A DNA stretch of 64,000 nt from Rhodobacteraceae bacterium LMO-JJ12 (GTDB taxonomy: Bacteria > Pseudomonadota > Alphaproteobacteria > Rhodobacterales > Rhodobacteraceae): NCBI GenBank assembly GCA_021555075.1, contig JAKGBX010000001.1:1-64000 (forward strand), read 5' to 3'. Positions 55,024 through 62,947 of the stretch are shown here, one piece after another (positions within the stretch are counted from its first letter, which is position 1; each line of letters opens with the position of its first letter). The position numbers were made by a program, and so were the translations under genes. Below the pieces are notes generated by a model, which searched no databases, had not been told where the DNA came from, and worked only from the letters and a program-made list of their open reading frames with translations.

Positions 55024-56247
55024 ATGGGAACCCTCCGCTTCATTCGCGAAAATCTGCGCTGGCTTGCGGCCGGGGTGTTGCTGACCTTCATGTCCAGCTT
55101 TGGGCAGACGTTTTTCATCTCGATCTTTGCCGGGGAAATCCGCGGAGAATTCGGCCTTAGCCATGGCCAATGGGGCGGGATCTATACGCTCGGCACTTCC
55201 GCCTCGGCCATCGTGATGGTCTGGGCCGGGGGGCTGACCGACCGGTTTCGCGTGCGCGTTCTGGGTGGTGCGATCCTCACCATGCTGGCGTTGGCGTGCC
55301 TGTTCATGTCACTTAACGCCGCCGTCTGGCTGTTGCCGCTGGTGATTTTCACGCTGCGCTTTACCGGACAGGGCATGACCAGCCACATCGCCGTTGTCGC
55401 CATGTCGCGCTGGTTCATTGCGACACGCGGGCGCGCGCTTTCGATTGCGACACTGGGGTTTTCCAACGGCGAGGCGATACTGCCGATCACATTCGTAGCG
55501 CTGATGGTGATCTATGACTGGAGGCTCTTGTGGATCGTGGCGGCGATCATCGCCATTCTGGGTATCCCTGTGCTGTCATTGCTGTTGCGCCATGAACGCA
55601 CTCCGCAATCCTTCATGAAGTCCGAAAGCACGCTTGGAATGGAGGCGCGGCACTGGACCCGCAACCAGGCGTTCAAGCATTTTCTCTTCTGGTTCATGGT
55701 GCCTGCCATTCTCGGCCCCGGCGCGTTCAACACGGCCTTCTTTTTTCATCAGGTCCATTTTGCCGAAGTTAAGGGGATTTCGCATGTCGCCCTGGTGGCG
55801 ATGTTTCCGTTCTATACCATGCTGAGCACCGGCTTCATGATGGTGGCGGGCTTCCTGATTGATCGGTTCGGGCCTGTGCGCCTTATCGCTTTCATCCAAC
55901 TGCCGATGGTGGTGGGCTTTATGGTATTTTCCTTTGCGGACGGCACGCTTGGCCTGTTGATTGGGTTGTTTTTTCTGGCGCTCACCACTGGCGGCATGGC
56001 GACCATCCCGAATGCGTTCTGGGCCGAAGTCTATGGCACCGGCCATATCGGATCAGTCAAAGCGATGGTGGCAGCGGTGATGGTGCTTGGCTCTGCGATC
56101 GGGCCGGGCATCACTGGCCTCGGCATTGATCTGGGGCTGGGGATTGAGACTCAGTATATCCTTGTCGCGGGCTATTTCGTCATGGCCACCGCTTGTATGT
56201 GGATCGGTGTGCGCCGGGCGCGCGCCCTGTTACCGGTGGCGGCGTAG
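55024..56247 (+). CDS. Major facilitator superfamily transporter
   Basis: 407-residue carrier with about 12 hydrophobic helices. The loop after helix 2 reads GGLTDRFRVRVLGG, the MFS GxxxDRxGRR signature in relaxed form, and the second half repeats it as AGFLIDRFGPVRL. The N-terminus AAGVLLTFMSSFGQTFFIS suggests a nitrate/oxalate-type MFS subfamily, but the substrate cannot be assigned. Its 3' end overlaps the reverse-strand smr gene by 18 bases. Confidence 0.85.
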   Translation: MGTLRFIRENLRWLAAGVLLTFMSSFGQTFFISIFAGEIRGEFGLSHGQWGGIYTLGTSASAIVMVWAGGLTDRFRVRVLGGAILTMLALACLFMSLNAAVWLLPLVIFTLRFTGQGMTSHIAVVAMSRWFIATRGRALSIATLGFSNGEAILPITFVALMVIYDWRLLWIVAAIIAILGIPVLSLLLRHERTPQSFMKSESTLGMEARHWTRNQAFKHFLFWFMVPAILGPGAFNTAFFFHQVHFAEVKGISHVALVAMFPFYTMLSTGFMMVAGFLIDRFGPVRLIAFIQLPMVVGFMVFSFADGTLGLLIGLFFLALTTGGMATIPNAFWAEVYGTGHIGSVKAMVAAVMVLGSAIGPGITGLGIDLGLGIETQYILVAGYFVMATACMWIGVRRARALLPVAA

Positions 56248-56820
56248 ATAGACGTAATAGGCGCCACCGCCGCCATGTTTCAAATGTGCCTCGCTGACCT
56301 GCAAAACCGCCTGCGCCAAAGGAGGAACCGAAAGCCAATGCGGCACCTGATGGCGCAAGACCCCGTGGCGTACCGGAATCGGTAGCCCCTCGTCACGGTT
56401 CTTGCCCTTGCCGGTAATCACCAGAACCAATCGTTTGCCATCGGCCTGTGCGCGCAAAATAAAGGCGAGCAAGCGCGGATGCGCCTGCGCGATCGTCAGC
56501 CCATGCAGATCAAGCCGCCCTTCCGGCGACATCTTGCCGCGTTTGAGCCGCGTGTGGGTCTTGCGATCCATGTTGAGTGGCGCGCGCGCAATGCGTTCGG
56601 AAATCGGCGGGCTCAGATCATGTGCTGGTTGCGCGGCCGCCCCGGCGCCCATTTCAAGGCCGGCCATCGGCACAATCTGACGGCGTTTGGGTGTAGTCTT
56701 GGGCTTGGGCTTGGGGAGCGGCGCCTCGTGCGACTTGCGTTCGGGATGCATGCGCTGAGCAGTTTCTGTCACCTTGCGCCAAAGCGCCACCTCATCTTCG
56801 CTCAGCTTGCGCCGGGTCAT
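56230..56820 (-). CDS. Smr/MutS2-C-terminal domain protein
   Basis: 196-residue protein with a C-terminal Smr domain: LDLHGLTIAQAHPRLLAFIL (the LDLHG motif), LVLVITGKGKNRDEG (TGxG motif) and HGGGGAYYVYLRRHR at the end. The first 90 residues are basic and low in complexity. Smr domains are nucleases or nucleic-acid-binding modules. It overlaps mltA by 4 bases, the order seen in other alphaproteobacteria. Confidence 0.9.
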   Translation of the reverse strand: MTRRKLSEDEVALWRKVTETAQRMHPERKSHEAPLPKPKPKTTPKRRQIVPMAGLEMGAGAAAQPAHDLSPPISERIARAPLNMDRKTHTRLKRGKMSPEGRLDLHGLTIAQAHPRLLAFILRAQADGKRLVLVITGKGKNRDEGLPIPVRHGVLRHQVPHWLSVPPLAQAVLQVSEAHLKHGGGGAYYVYLRRHR

Positions 56821-57854
56821 TCGATACCCCCGGGCAGCATCGCATAGGCACGTTGAATGGGCATCAAAACCACCATCCGACCAGGGTCGCGCAACTTGCC
56901 CGCCGCGCGGCCTGCGGCGTCACCGGTGCCAAAAAAGATATCGGCGCGTTGCGCGCCCTTGATGGCCGAGCCGGTATCTTGCGCGATCATCAGCCGGTGC
57001 ATCGGCTCTTCCCCGGCCTTTTCGATCCAGACCGGCGCACCCAGAGGAGTGTAGCGTCGATCAACCGCGATCGAACGCAGCGTTGTGATTGAGCGGTTCA
57101 TTGCCCCCAACGGCCCCTTGTGCGGCGGCACCTTGTTGACGGTGCGAAAGAACACATAGGACGGGTTGTGATGCAGCAATTCTACGCCTTCAAGCGGATT
57201 GCGGCGCACCCAGTTCTTGATCACATCGGCACTGACCTGATGCGCGTCATAGATACCGCGCCGGATCATCTCGACCCCGATCGAGCGATAGTCATGCCCA
57301 TTCGATCCACCATACCCAACCCGGATATGGCGACCATCGGGTAGCCGTATCCGCCCCGACCCCTGGATCTGCAAAAAGAACAGCTCGACCGGATCATCAA
57401 CCCAGGCAATCTCAAGCCCCCGCCCCCGCATCTCCTCGCTGGTCTCGATCTCCTGCCGGGTCAGCCATTGCGAAGCGCCGCCTGCCTCGGGCGGCATCCG
57501 ATACACCGGATAGCGATAGCGCGCAGAGGGATAGCGATCACCCTCCAGTTCCGGTTCGAAATAGCCGGTGAAAAGCGGCGCCTGCCCGTCCTCGATCAAA
57601 ACCGGGCGGAAGAACAGCTCGAAGAAGGCACGGGCTTCGGTCTGATCCTTCGCAACAGCACAAAGCGAGCGCCAATCGGGATCTTTCATATCGCCGCAGG
57701 TATCCTGAAACACGGCAAGGGCGGCGTCGTGATCATCTTCGGCCCAGCCGTTCAGATCTTTGAAATCAAGGATACTATAGTCGATCTCGGACGCTGAAAC
57801 ACCGGAGGCCATGATCAGCCCCACCAGCGCAAGCGCCCGGACCACACCGGTCAT
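56817..57854 (-). CDS. mltA: Membrane-bound lytic murein transglycosylase A
   Basis: 345-residue periplasmic murein hydrolase, with signal peptide (VRALALVGLIMASGVSAS). The MltA domain includes APLFTGYFEPELEGDR, the IQGSGRIRLPDGRHIRVGYG region, and the 3D domain with LMIAQDTGSAIKGAQRADIF holding the catalytic aspartate. It cleaves glycan strands into anhydro-muropeptides, feeding the recycling enzymes AmgK and MurU encoded earlier in this window. It overlaps both neighbours by 4 bases. Confidence 0.93.
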   Translation of the reverse strand: MTGVVRALALVGLIMASGVSASEIDYSILDFKDLNGWAEDDHDAALAVFQDTCGDMKDPDWRSLCAVAKDQTEARAFFELFFRPVLIEDGQAPLFTGYFEPELEGDRYPSARYRYPVYRMPPEAGGASQWLTRQEIETSEEMRGRGLEIAWVDDPVELFFLQIQGSGRIRLPDGRHIRVGYGGSNGHDYRSIGVEMIRRGIYDAHQVSADVIKNWVRRNPLEGVELLHHNPSYVFFRTVNKVPPHKGPLGAMNRSITTLRSIAVDRRYTPLGAPVWIEKAGEEPMHRLMIAQDTGSAIKGAQRADIFFGTGDAAGRAAGKLRDPGRMVVLMPIQRAYAMLPGGIE

Positions 57855-58507
57855 TCGCCCGTGGCGACAAGCTGCCAGTTGGGATCATTCGAATTCATGA
57901 TCCGCTCGAACGTCCAGATATCTTTCTGGCGTCTCACCTTGTCTTCTTCGCCCTCGATGATCTCACCGGCCTTGTTGCGCACAACACTGGTCAGCTCACC
58001 AATAAATTTGACAGTCACTTCACCAGCAGTGGTGTCTTCATCAAACTGCGCATCCACCAGAGACATTTCGCGCACGCCGGAGAACTCTGCCTCGACCTGA
58101 AGCCCTTCTCGTTCGCGGTTCTCGACCACCTCGGCAAAGGCGTCGTAAACATCCTCAGAGAGAAACCCCTTGATCGGTGCCAGATCGCCGCGCTCAAACC
58201 CCATCAGAATCATCTCATAGGCGCCGCGCGCACCTTGCAGAAATTCAGACACAGAAAAACTCGGGTCAGCACGTTTCATCTTCGCCAGATTCTGCGCCGC
58301 GCTACTGCCCTCTTCGACATGGTCGATGATGTCATGATCCGGGCCGCCTTCAATCACCTCAAACTCGGGGCGTTTGTCGTGCTCAACAGTACGTTGAACC
58401 GGCGGTGCTTCAAACCCATCACGGGTACCCAGTACGCTCTTGAGACGCAGGATCAGAAAGACGGCAATACCTGCCAGCACAAGAAGCGAGATGATAGGAG
58501 AGTTCAT
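57851..58507 (-). CDS. Tim44-domain protein TimA
   Basis: 218-residue protein with an N-terminal membrane segment (SPIISLLVLAGIAVFLILRL, residues 3-22) and a Tim44/Mba1-type domain (about 75-218): PSFSVSEFLQGARGAYEMIL, DVYDAFAEVVENREREGLQV, and WTFERIMNSNDPNWQLVATG. It is the bacterial relative of mitochondrial Tim44. ATG at 58507 follows GAGGA. It is the first gene of the timA-mltA-smr run and is divergent from fxsA. Confidence 0.9.
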   Translation of the reverse strand: MNSPIISLLVLAGIAVFLILRLKSVLGTRDGFEAPPVQRTVEHDKRPEFEVIEGGPDHDIIDHVEEGSSAAQNLAKMKRADPSFSVSEFLQGARGAYEMILMGFERGDLAPIKGFLSEDVYDAFAEVVENREREGLQVEAEFSGVREMSLVDAQFDEDTTAGEVTVKFIGELTSVVRNKAGEIIEGEEDKVRRQKDIWTFERIMNSNDPNWQLVATGE

Positions 58508-58615
58508 TTGAGTCCTCTTTGCCGACAGTAATTTGAAACACCTGTGATCTGCACTTATGTATATGCCGCGCGGGGTCAAGTCCATTGCGCCATTCAAACT
58601 GAGGAGTTCTTGAGC

Positions 58616-59107
58616 ATGTGGCTATTTCTGGCGTTTATCGGCGTCCCCCTGATCGAAATCGCGCTTTTCATTCAGGTAGGCGGTGCCATCGGCCTTGGCT
58701 ATACGCTTCTGATCGTCGTACTGACCGCGATCCTGGGTACATGGCTGGTGCGCTCTCAGGGGATTGCAGCCCTTTCCGATCTGCAACGCTCACTGGGCGA
58801 TCTGCAAAACCCGGCCGAGCCACTGGCGCATGGGGCGATGATCCTGTTTTCCGGCGCGCTGCTGCTGACACCAGGGTTTTTTACCGATGCGGTCGGATTT
58901 GCCCTTCTGGTTCCGGGCGTGAGGCGCGTTGTTTTCAACTGGCTGAAGTCGAAAATCACGGTTGCGCATTTCACTGTCGGGTCCGGCCCTGATCCGCGGC
59001 GCCCACAGCCTCCAAATGACCAAGGCGATGTGATCGAGGGCGAATTTGCCGAAGTTGACCCCTCAAAACAGGCCACGCACCGGCCTTCGGGGTGGACAAA
59101 ACACTGA
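58616..59107 (+). CDS. fxsA: FxsA-family membrane protein
   Basis: 163-residue inner-membrane protein with three to four hydrophobic segments near the start: LFLAFIGVPLIEIALFIQVG, YTLLIVVLTAILGTWLVRSQG and ALLLTPGFFTDAVGFALLVPGVR. The LLLTPGFFTD motif is diagnostic for FxsA, known for suppressing F-plasmid exclusion of phage T7; its own role in the cell is not settled. GAGGAG lies before ATG 58616. Next to secB, as in many relatives. Confidence 0.92.
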   Translation: MWLFLAFIGVPLIEIALFIQVGGAIGLGYTLLIVVLTAILGTWLVRSQGIAALSDLQRSLGDLQNPAEPLAHGAMILFSGALLLTPGFFTDAVGFALLVPGVRRVVFNWLKSKITVAHFTVGSGPDPRRPQPPNDQGDVIEGEFAEVDPSKQATHRPSGWTKH

Positions 59108-59156
59108 GTTTCGATAAGTCAGGACCATCTAGTTTTAATTTTCCAGAGAGATACAA

Positions 59157-59660
59157 ATGGCTGAAACCGAAAATGGCGCCGAGGCGCAGGCCCCGCAAAT
59201 CCAGATGAACGTGATCAACCAATATATTCGTGATCTGTCATTTGAAAACATTATCGCCCAGAAAGGCGCCGCCGGCGAGGTGACGCCCGATGTGCAGATT
59301 CAGGTCAATTTGGATGCACGCAAGCGCGAAGGCGACAATCAATACGAAGTTGCCATCAAGCTCAAAACCGAAAACCGCGACAAGGCCAATCACGAGACCA
59401 AGATCTTTCTGCTTGAGATCGACTATGTCGGGCTGTTCAACATTGCGGGCGTGCCCGAAGATCAGCTACACCCCTTTTTGCTGATCGAGTGCCCGCGGCT
59501 TCTGTTCCCGTTCCTGCGTCGCATTGTTTCGGACGTAACGCGCGACGGCGGGTTTGCGCCGCTCAATCTCGACAACATCGACTTTCTCGCGCTCTATCGT
59601 CAGGAACTTGCCCGTCAGAAAGCCGCTCAGGCCGCCCAAGGCGAAAAACTCGACAGCTGA
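59157..59660 (+). CDS. secB: Protein-export chaperone SecB
   Basis: 167-residue cytosolic chaperone that holds presecretory proteins unfolded and hands them to SecA. Conserved parts: QIQMNVINQYIRDLSFENI at the start, VQIQVNLDARKREGDNQYEV, and CPRLLFPFLRRIVSDVTRDG, the SecA-contact and tetramer region. It converges with dnaQ, stops 47 bases apart. The position near the origin is conserved in alphaproteobacteria. Confidence 0.95.
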   Translation: MAETENGAEAQAPQIQMNVINQYIRDLSFENIIAQKGAAGEVTPDVQIQVNLDARKREGDNQYEVAIKLKTENRDKANHETKIFLLEIDYVGLFNIAGVPEDQLHPFLLIECPRLLFPFLRRIVSDVTRDGGFAPLNLDNIDFLALYRQELARQKAAQAAQGEKLDS

Positions 59661-59707
59661 TCAAGGTGTTTCGCCCATAACTCTCATTCAGGGTATGCTA
59701 AAACCCA

Positions 59708-60403
59708 CTATCTGCTGAACTTGTTCCAGAACGCGCCGTCGCCCATTGCCTTGACAAAGGCCTCATGGGCGGCGGCTTCTTCTATTGTGATCCGGGGTTT
59801 CAAGCGTTCCGGGCGCGGCGCCGGGCGCCACCGCTCTGCATCACCCCGAGACGCAGCGTCGCTTGCGTCACTGTTCAACGCGAAATCGGGCTGTCGCCCG
59901 CCAATCAGCTCAAGATAAACCTCGGCCAGTATTTCACTATCAAGCAAGGCGCCGTGCAGCGTGCGTGACGAATTGTCGATGCCGAACCGGCGACAAAGCG
60001 CATCAAGCGAGGCTTGCGAACCCGGAAATTTGCGTCGCGCCATCACCAGGGTATCAAGCGCGCGCTCCATCGGAAGAACGGGTTTTCCTACCCACTTCAA
60101 CTCGGCATTGAGAAACTTCATATCAAAGCTGGCATTGTGGATCACCAGTCTTGCATCGCCGATAAACTCCAGAAATGCATCGGCGATATCGGAGAAGATC
60201 GGCTTGTCGCGCAGGAACTCTTCGCTCAGCCCATGCACTTGAAAGGCGTCTTGCGGCATGTCGCGCTGGGGGTTGATATATTGGTGATAGGTGTTGCCGG
60301 TCGGCATATGCCCGATCAATTCAACCGCGCCGATCTCGACAATCCGGTCGCCGGATTCGGGGTCAAACCCGGTGGTTTCCGTATCGAGAACCAATTCACG
60401 CAT
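59708..60403 (-). CDS. dnaQ: DNA polymerase III epsilon subunit (proofreading exonuclease)
   Basis: 231-residue DEDDh 3'-5' exonuclease that proofreads for the replicative polymerase. Exo I LDTETTGFDPESGD, Exo II LVIHNASFDMKFLNAEL, and Exo III-epsilon HGALLDSEILAEVYLEL with the catalytic histidine. Length matches the family. It overlaps coaE by 8 bases and is the last of the maf-aroE-coaE-dnaQ run. Confidence 0.95.
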   Translation of the reverse strand: MRELVLDTETTGFDPESGDRIVEIGAVELIGHMPTGNTYHQYINPQRDMPQDAFQVHGLSEEFLRDKPIFSDIADAFLEFIGDARLVIHNASFDMKFLNAELKWVGKPVLPMERALDTLVMARRKFPGSQASLDALCRRFGIDNSSRTLHGALLDSEILAEVYLELIGGRQPDFALNSDASDAASRGDAERWRPAPRPERLKPRITIEEAAAHEAFVKAMGDGAFWNKFSR

Positions 60404-60986
60404 TCATCTTCCTCCGAATGTCGGCAATCACGTCCTGCACCTGGGCGCGCGCATGCTCAACCGTATCGGTGACAATCACATAATCCGCCAGCGCGCGTTT
60501 TTCTTCGTCTGGCACCTGCTTGGCGCGGATCGCCTCAAACTGCGCTTGGGTCATCGTGCCACGGTCCAACACGCGCCGACGCTGTTCCTCGGCATCAATC
60601 GTCACCACAACCACTGCATCCATTGCCGTATTACCGCCCGTCTCGAAAAGCAGCGGGATATCTAATACCAGAATGTCAGAATGCGCGGTCTTGGCAAATT
60701 CGGCGCGGTCCTGCCCCACCAAAGGATGCACAATTGCTTCGATCTGTTTCAATGCGTCGGGCGTTTCCCCGATGATCCGCTTCAAAATGTCGCGCGAGAC
60801 GGCACCATCGACAATCGCCTCGGGAAAGGCCGCCTGCATCGGCGCAACCGCCGCACCGCCCTTGGCGTAAAGCCGGTGAACGGCAGCGTCCGCATCCCAC
60901 ACATCACATCCCGCTTCGGCAAAAAGCTTTGCCGTGCTCGATTTTCCCATTCCGATCGAGCCGGTAAGACCAAGGCGAAATGTCAT
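60396..60986 (-). CDS. coaE: Dephospho-CoA kinase
   Basis: 196-residue kinase that does the last step of coenzyme A synthesis. The P-loop is LTGSIGMGKSSTAKL, the AEAGCDVWDADAAVHRLYAKG region binds dephospho-CoA, and LVLDIPLLFETG is the family's second motif. It overlaps dnaQ by 8 bases and aroE by 4. Confidence 0.95.
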   Translation of the reverse strand: MTFRLGLTGSIGMGKSSTAKLFAEAGCDVWDADAAVHRLYAKGGAAVAPMQAAFPEAIVDGAVSRDILKRIIGETPDALKQIEAIVHPLVGQDRAEFAKTAHSDILVLDIPLLFETGGNTAMDAVVVVTIDAEEQRRRVLDRGTMTQAQFEAIRAKQVPDEEKRALADYVIVTDTVEHARAQVQDVIADIRRKMNA

Positions 60987-61816
60987 CTGAGCGCCGCCGC
61001 ACGTGTTGCCGTGTCAACAACCGGGCGCTTCCCGAACCAGCGTTCAAAAGCCGGCACCGCCTGATGAAGCAGCATGCCCAACCCATCGACCGTCTGACAA
61101 CCCATTTCTTGGGCCACCCGCAAAAGCCGGGTTTGCAGCGGATTATAAACCAGATCAGTCACCACAGCGTCGCGGCGCAACCCATCCAGCGGCACGCGCA
61201 TCTCGGGTTTGCCCAACATGCCCAGCGATGTGGTGTTCACAACCAAAGACGCCTCTTCCAGTATATTCCCCGCTTTCACCCATTCCACAACGGTCAGCCG
61301 TTTGCCAAAATCCTCAGCCAGCTTTTCCGCCCGAATTCGTGTTCGGTTTGAGACGAGGATTTCCGGCACCCCACTATCCAGCAACGAGGCAACCACCGCC
61401 CGTGCCGCGCCGCCTGCACCCAGAACGGCGGCAGGTCCGGCCTTGGCATTCCACCCCGGAGCGCCCTGGCGCAGGTTTTCTATGAATCCGTAACCATCTG
61501 TATTATCAGCGTGAATCTTACCATCCTTGCGGAAGATCAACGTATTCGCCGCCCCGATAAGCGTCGCGCGATCGGTAATCAGATCCGCCATATCGAGCAC
61601 CCGTTCCTTGTGTGGAACAGTAATATTGACCCCGACAAACCCCATCTTCGGCAACGTCTCAAGCACCAACTTCAGATTATCGGTACTCACATCCATCGGT
61701 ATATAATGTCCACGAAGCCCATAAGTGCGCAGCCAGTGGTGATGCAGCTGAGGTGATTTCGAATGTGCAATCGGTGATCCGATAACACCAGCCAGTGGAA
61801 TTCGTTCTGTCGTCAT
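60983..61816 (-). CDS. aroE: Shikimate dehydrogenase (NADP+)
   Basis: 277-residue enzyme that reduces 3-dehydroshikimate in aromatic amino-acid synthesis. Substrate motif GSPIAHSKSPQLHH at the N-terminus, NITVPHKERVL with the catalytic lysine, GAGGAARAVVASLLDSG as dinucleotide loop, and VSNRTRIRAEKLAE. Overlaps coaE and maf by 4 bases each. Confidence 0.95.
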   Translation of the reverse strand: MTTERIPLAGVIGSPIAHSKSPQLHHHWLRTYGLRGHYIPMDVSTDNLKLVLETLPKMGFVGVNITVPHKERVLDMADLITDRATLIGAANTLIFRKDGKIHADNTDGYGFIENLRQGAPGWNAKAGPAAVLGAGGAARAVVASLLDSGVPEILVSNRTRIRAEKLAEDFGKRLTVVEWVKAGNILEEASLVVNTTSLGMLGKPEMRVPLDGLRRDAVVTDLVYNPLQTRLLRVAQEMGCQTVDGLGMLLHQAVPAFERWFGKRPVVDTATRAAALR

Positions 61817-62412
61817 GTTTCCAAATCTCCGCTTGCCGACAAATATGACAGGAGTTCGACAAGGGGCAATCCAAGCACGTTGAAATAATCTCCATCAATG
61901 CGCGAAAACAAGCGCACCCCCTCCTCCTCAAGCTTATATCCGCCAACAGAATGGCGAATGCTCTGCCAGTTTCTTTGCAAATAGCCATCAAGATAGCCAT
62001 CGGACACATCGCGCATGGTCAACCGCACCTGCCCGACATGACGCCAGATCGCCCTCCCCTGATGACAGATCACCGCAGCCGACAACAAAGCGTGCCGCTT
62101 GCCGCGCAGCTGGACAAGCTGTTCACGCGCTTCTTCTGGCGAGCCAGGTTTTGAAATCAACGTCCCCTCGAAATCCAGCACCTGGTCACAACCGATCACC
62201 ACTGCCTCGGGCCGCTTGCCGCTAAGCTTTATCGCCTTCCCCTCGGCCAGCGCATCGGCGATATCGCGCGGGCTGGCGCCATCAGCCAACAGCGCCGCCT
62301 TGATCGCTGTTTCGTCCAACCTTGGCGAATCTGATTCGAAATTCACGCCCGCTTGTCGCAGCAATTGACGCCGTATCGAGGATGTAGAGGCAAGAATGAT
62401 GGGACGCGCCAT
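61813..62412 (-). CDS. maf: Maf-family nucleoside triphosphate pyrophosphatase
   Basis: 199-residue pyrophosphatase that removes modified or non-canonical nucleotides. LASTSSIRRQLLRQAGV is the conserved Maf opening, VIGCDQVLDFEG has the catalytic aspartate, and GYKLEEEGVRLFSRIDGDY the later motif. The ATG at 62412 touches a perfect DnaA box at 62412-62420. It is the first gene of the reverse-strand maf-aroE-coaE-dnaQ unit that leads away from the putative origin. Confidence 0.93.
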   Translation of the reverse strand: MARPIILASTSSIRRQLLRQAGVNFESDSPRLDETAIKAALLADGASPRDIADALAEGKAIKLSGKRPEAVVIGCDQVLDFEGTLISKPGSPEEAREQLVQLRGKRHALLSAAVICHQGRAIWRHVGQVRLTMRDVSDGYLDGYLQRNWQSIRHSVGGYKLEEEGVRLFSRIDGDYFNVLGLPLVELLSYLSASGDLET

Positions 62413-62420
62413 GTGGATAA
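62412..62420 (-). promoter_or_regulatory. DnaA box 1 (perfect)
   Basis: TGTGGATAA on the forward strand, the exact complement of TTATCCACA. It abuts the maf start codon, so DnaA binding could also repress maf. Confidence 0.8.
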
Positions 62421-62433
62421 CCTGGTGGATTTG

Positions 62434-62448
62434 TTAAGGGGTTCTTAA
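62434..62448. promoter_or_regulatory. CtrA-type site TTAA-N7-TTAA
   Basis: TTAAGGGGTTCTTAA, the exact half-site spacing of the CtrA consensus, 13 bases from DnaA box 1 and upstream of maf. CtrA binding is inferred from the motif only. Confidence 0.6.
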
Positions 62449-62593
62449 CGCACCTTATGGGATAATTCGGGCCTATTCGAAAGTGCCGTTGGATATCCCG
62501 TGGTGTCAGGAAAGTTCACCGCGTTTTGTCCCTTGTGGAGAGGGATAAGTCGCCCCTGTGAAGAACCCCGGATTCCGGCCGCATCCTCTTCGG

Positions 62594-62602
62594 TCATCCA
62601 CA
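62594..62602 (+). promoter_or_regulatory. DnaA box 2 (one mismatch)
   Basis: TCATCCACA differs from TTATCCACA at the second position. Confidence 0.55.
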
Positions 62603-62658
62603 GGGTGATGCGACCCCGTCTTGCGGTGAATCTTGACGCTTTAACCAATTTGTCTGAG

Positions 62659-62667
62659 TTATCCACG
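62659..62667 (+). promoter_or_regulatory. DnaA box 3 (one mismatch)
   Basis: TTATCCACG differs from TTATCCACA only in the last base. Confidence 0.6.
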
Positions 62668-62717
62668 AAACCTCGCACAGCGTAATGGTCTATGTGAACA
62701 ACACCTGAACAACCCGA

Positions 62718-62726
62718 TAATCCACA
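62718..62726 (+). promoter_or_regulatory. DnaA box 4 (one mismatch)
   Basis: TAATCCACA differs from TTATCCACA at the second position; it is the box nearest the AT-rich tract, 15 bases away. Confidence 0.55.
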
Positions 62727-62741
62727 GAAAGCATCCTCTCT

Positions 62742-62787
62742 TACATCTTCATCATCCTTTTCTTTTCTTTTATATTTATTAGATAGC
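62742..62787. other. AT-rich tract, possible DNA unwinding element
   Basis: A pyrimidine- and AT-rich run (TTTTCTTTTCTTTTATATTT within it) in otherwise GC-rich DNA, beside three same-direction DnaA boxes. It also lies in the leader of rho, so it may instead, or also, be a promoter region. Confidence 0.5.
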
Positions 62788-62947
62788 CTCGCCGTGCGGC
62801 GACCGGTTCATGCCAAGAACAGGAAGAGTTGACTCCTCGCTCTCATGTTCGTATCTAACATCACAACCAGCCCATCCGGGCAGACTGGTTTTCCATATCT
62901 CATACAAGATCGCACGCCGCTTCTGACGGCCGGTCCAGGACATTACC

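Larger units (their letters stand above)
62412..62947. other. Putative chromosomal replication origin (oriC)
   Basis: A 535-base gene-free segment between maf and rho. It holds four DnaA-box-like nonamers (one perfect), an AT-rich tract (62742-62787) that could be the unwinding region, and a TTAA-N7-TTAA site. The two flanking units lead outward, as replication-aligned genes do. The left gene order (maf, aroE, coaE, dnaQ, secB) is, from memory, the same as beside the Caulobacter origin. Not proved: no experiment or genome-wide skew is visible here. Confidence 0.65.

Noticed and set aside
62445-62678. Small reverse open frame of 77 codons in the putative origin
   Set aside because: No ribosome site, no family pattern, and it lies across DnaA boxes.
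62571-62835. GANTC (CcrM methylation) sites in the putative origin at 62571, 62628 and 62831
   Set aside because: Three sites in 535 bases is near the chance number, so no enrichment can be claimed.
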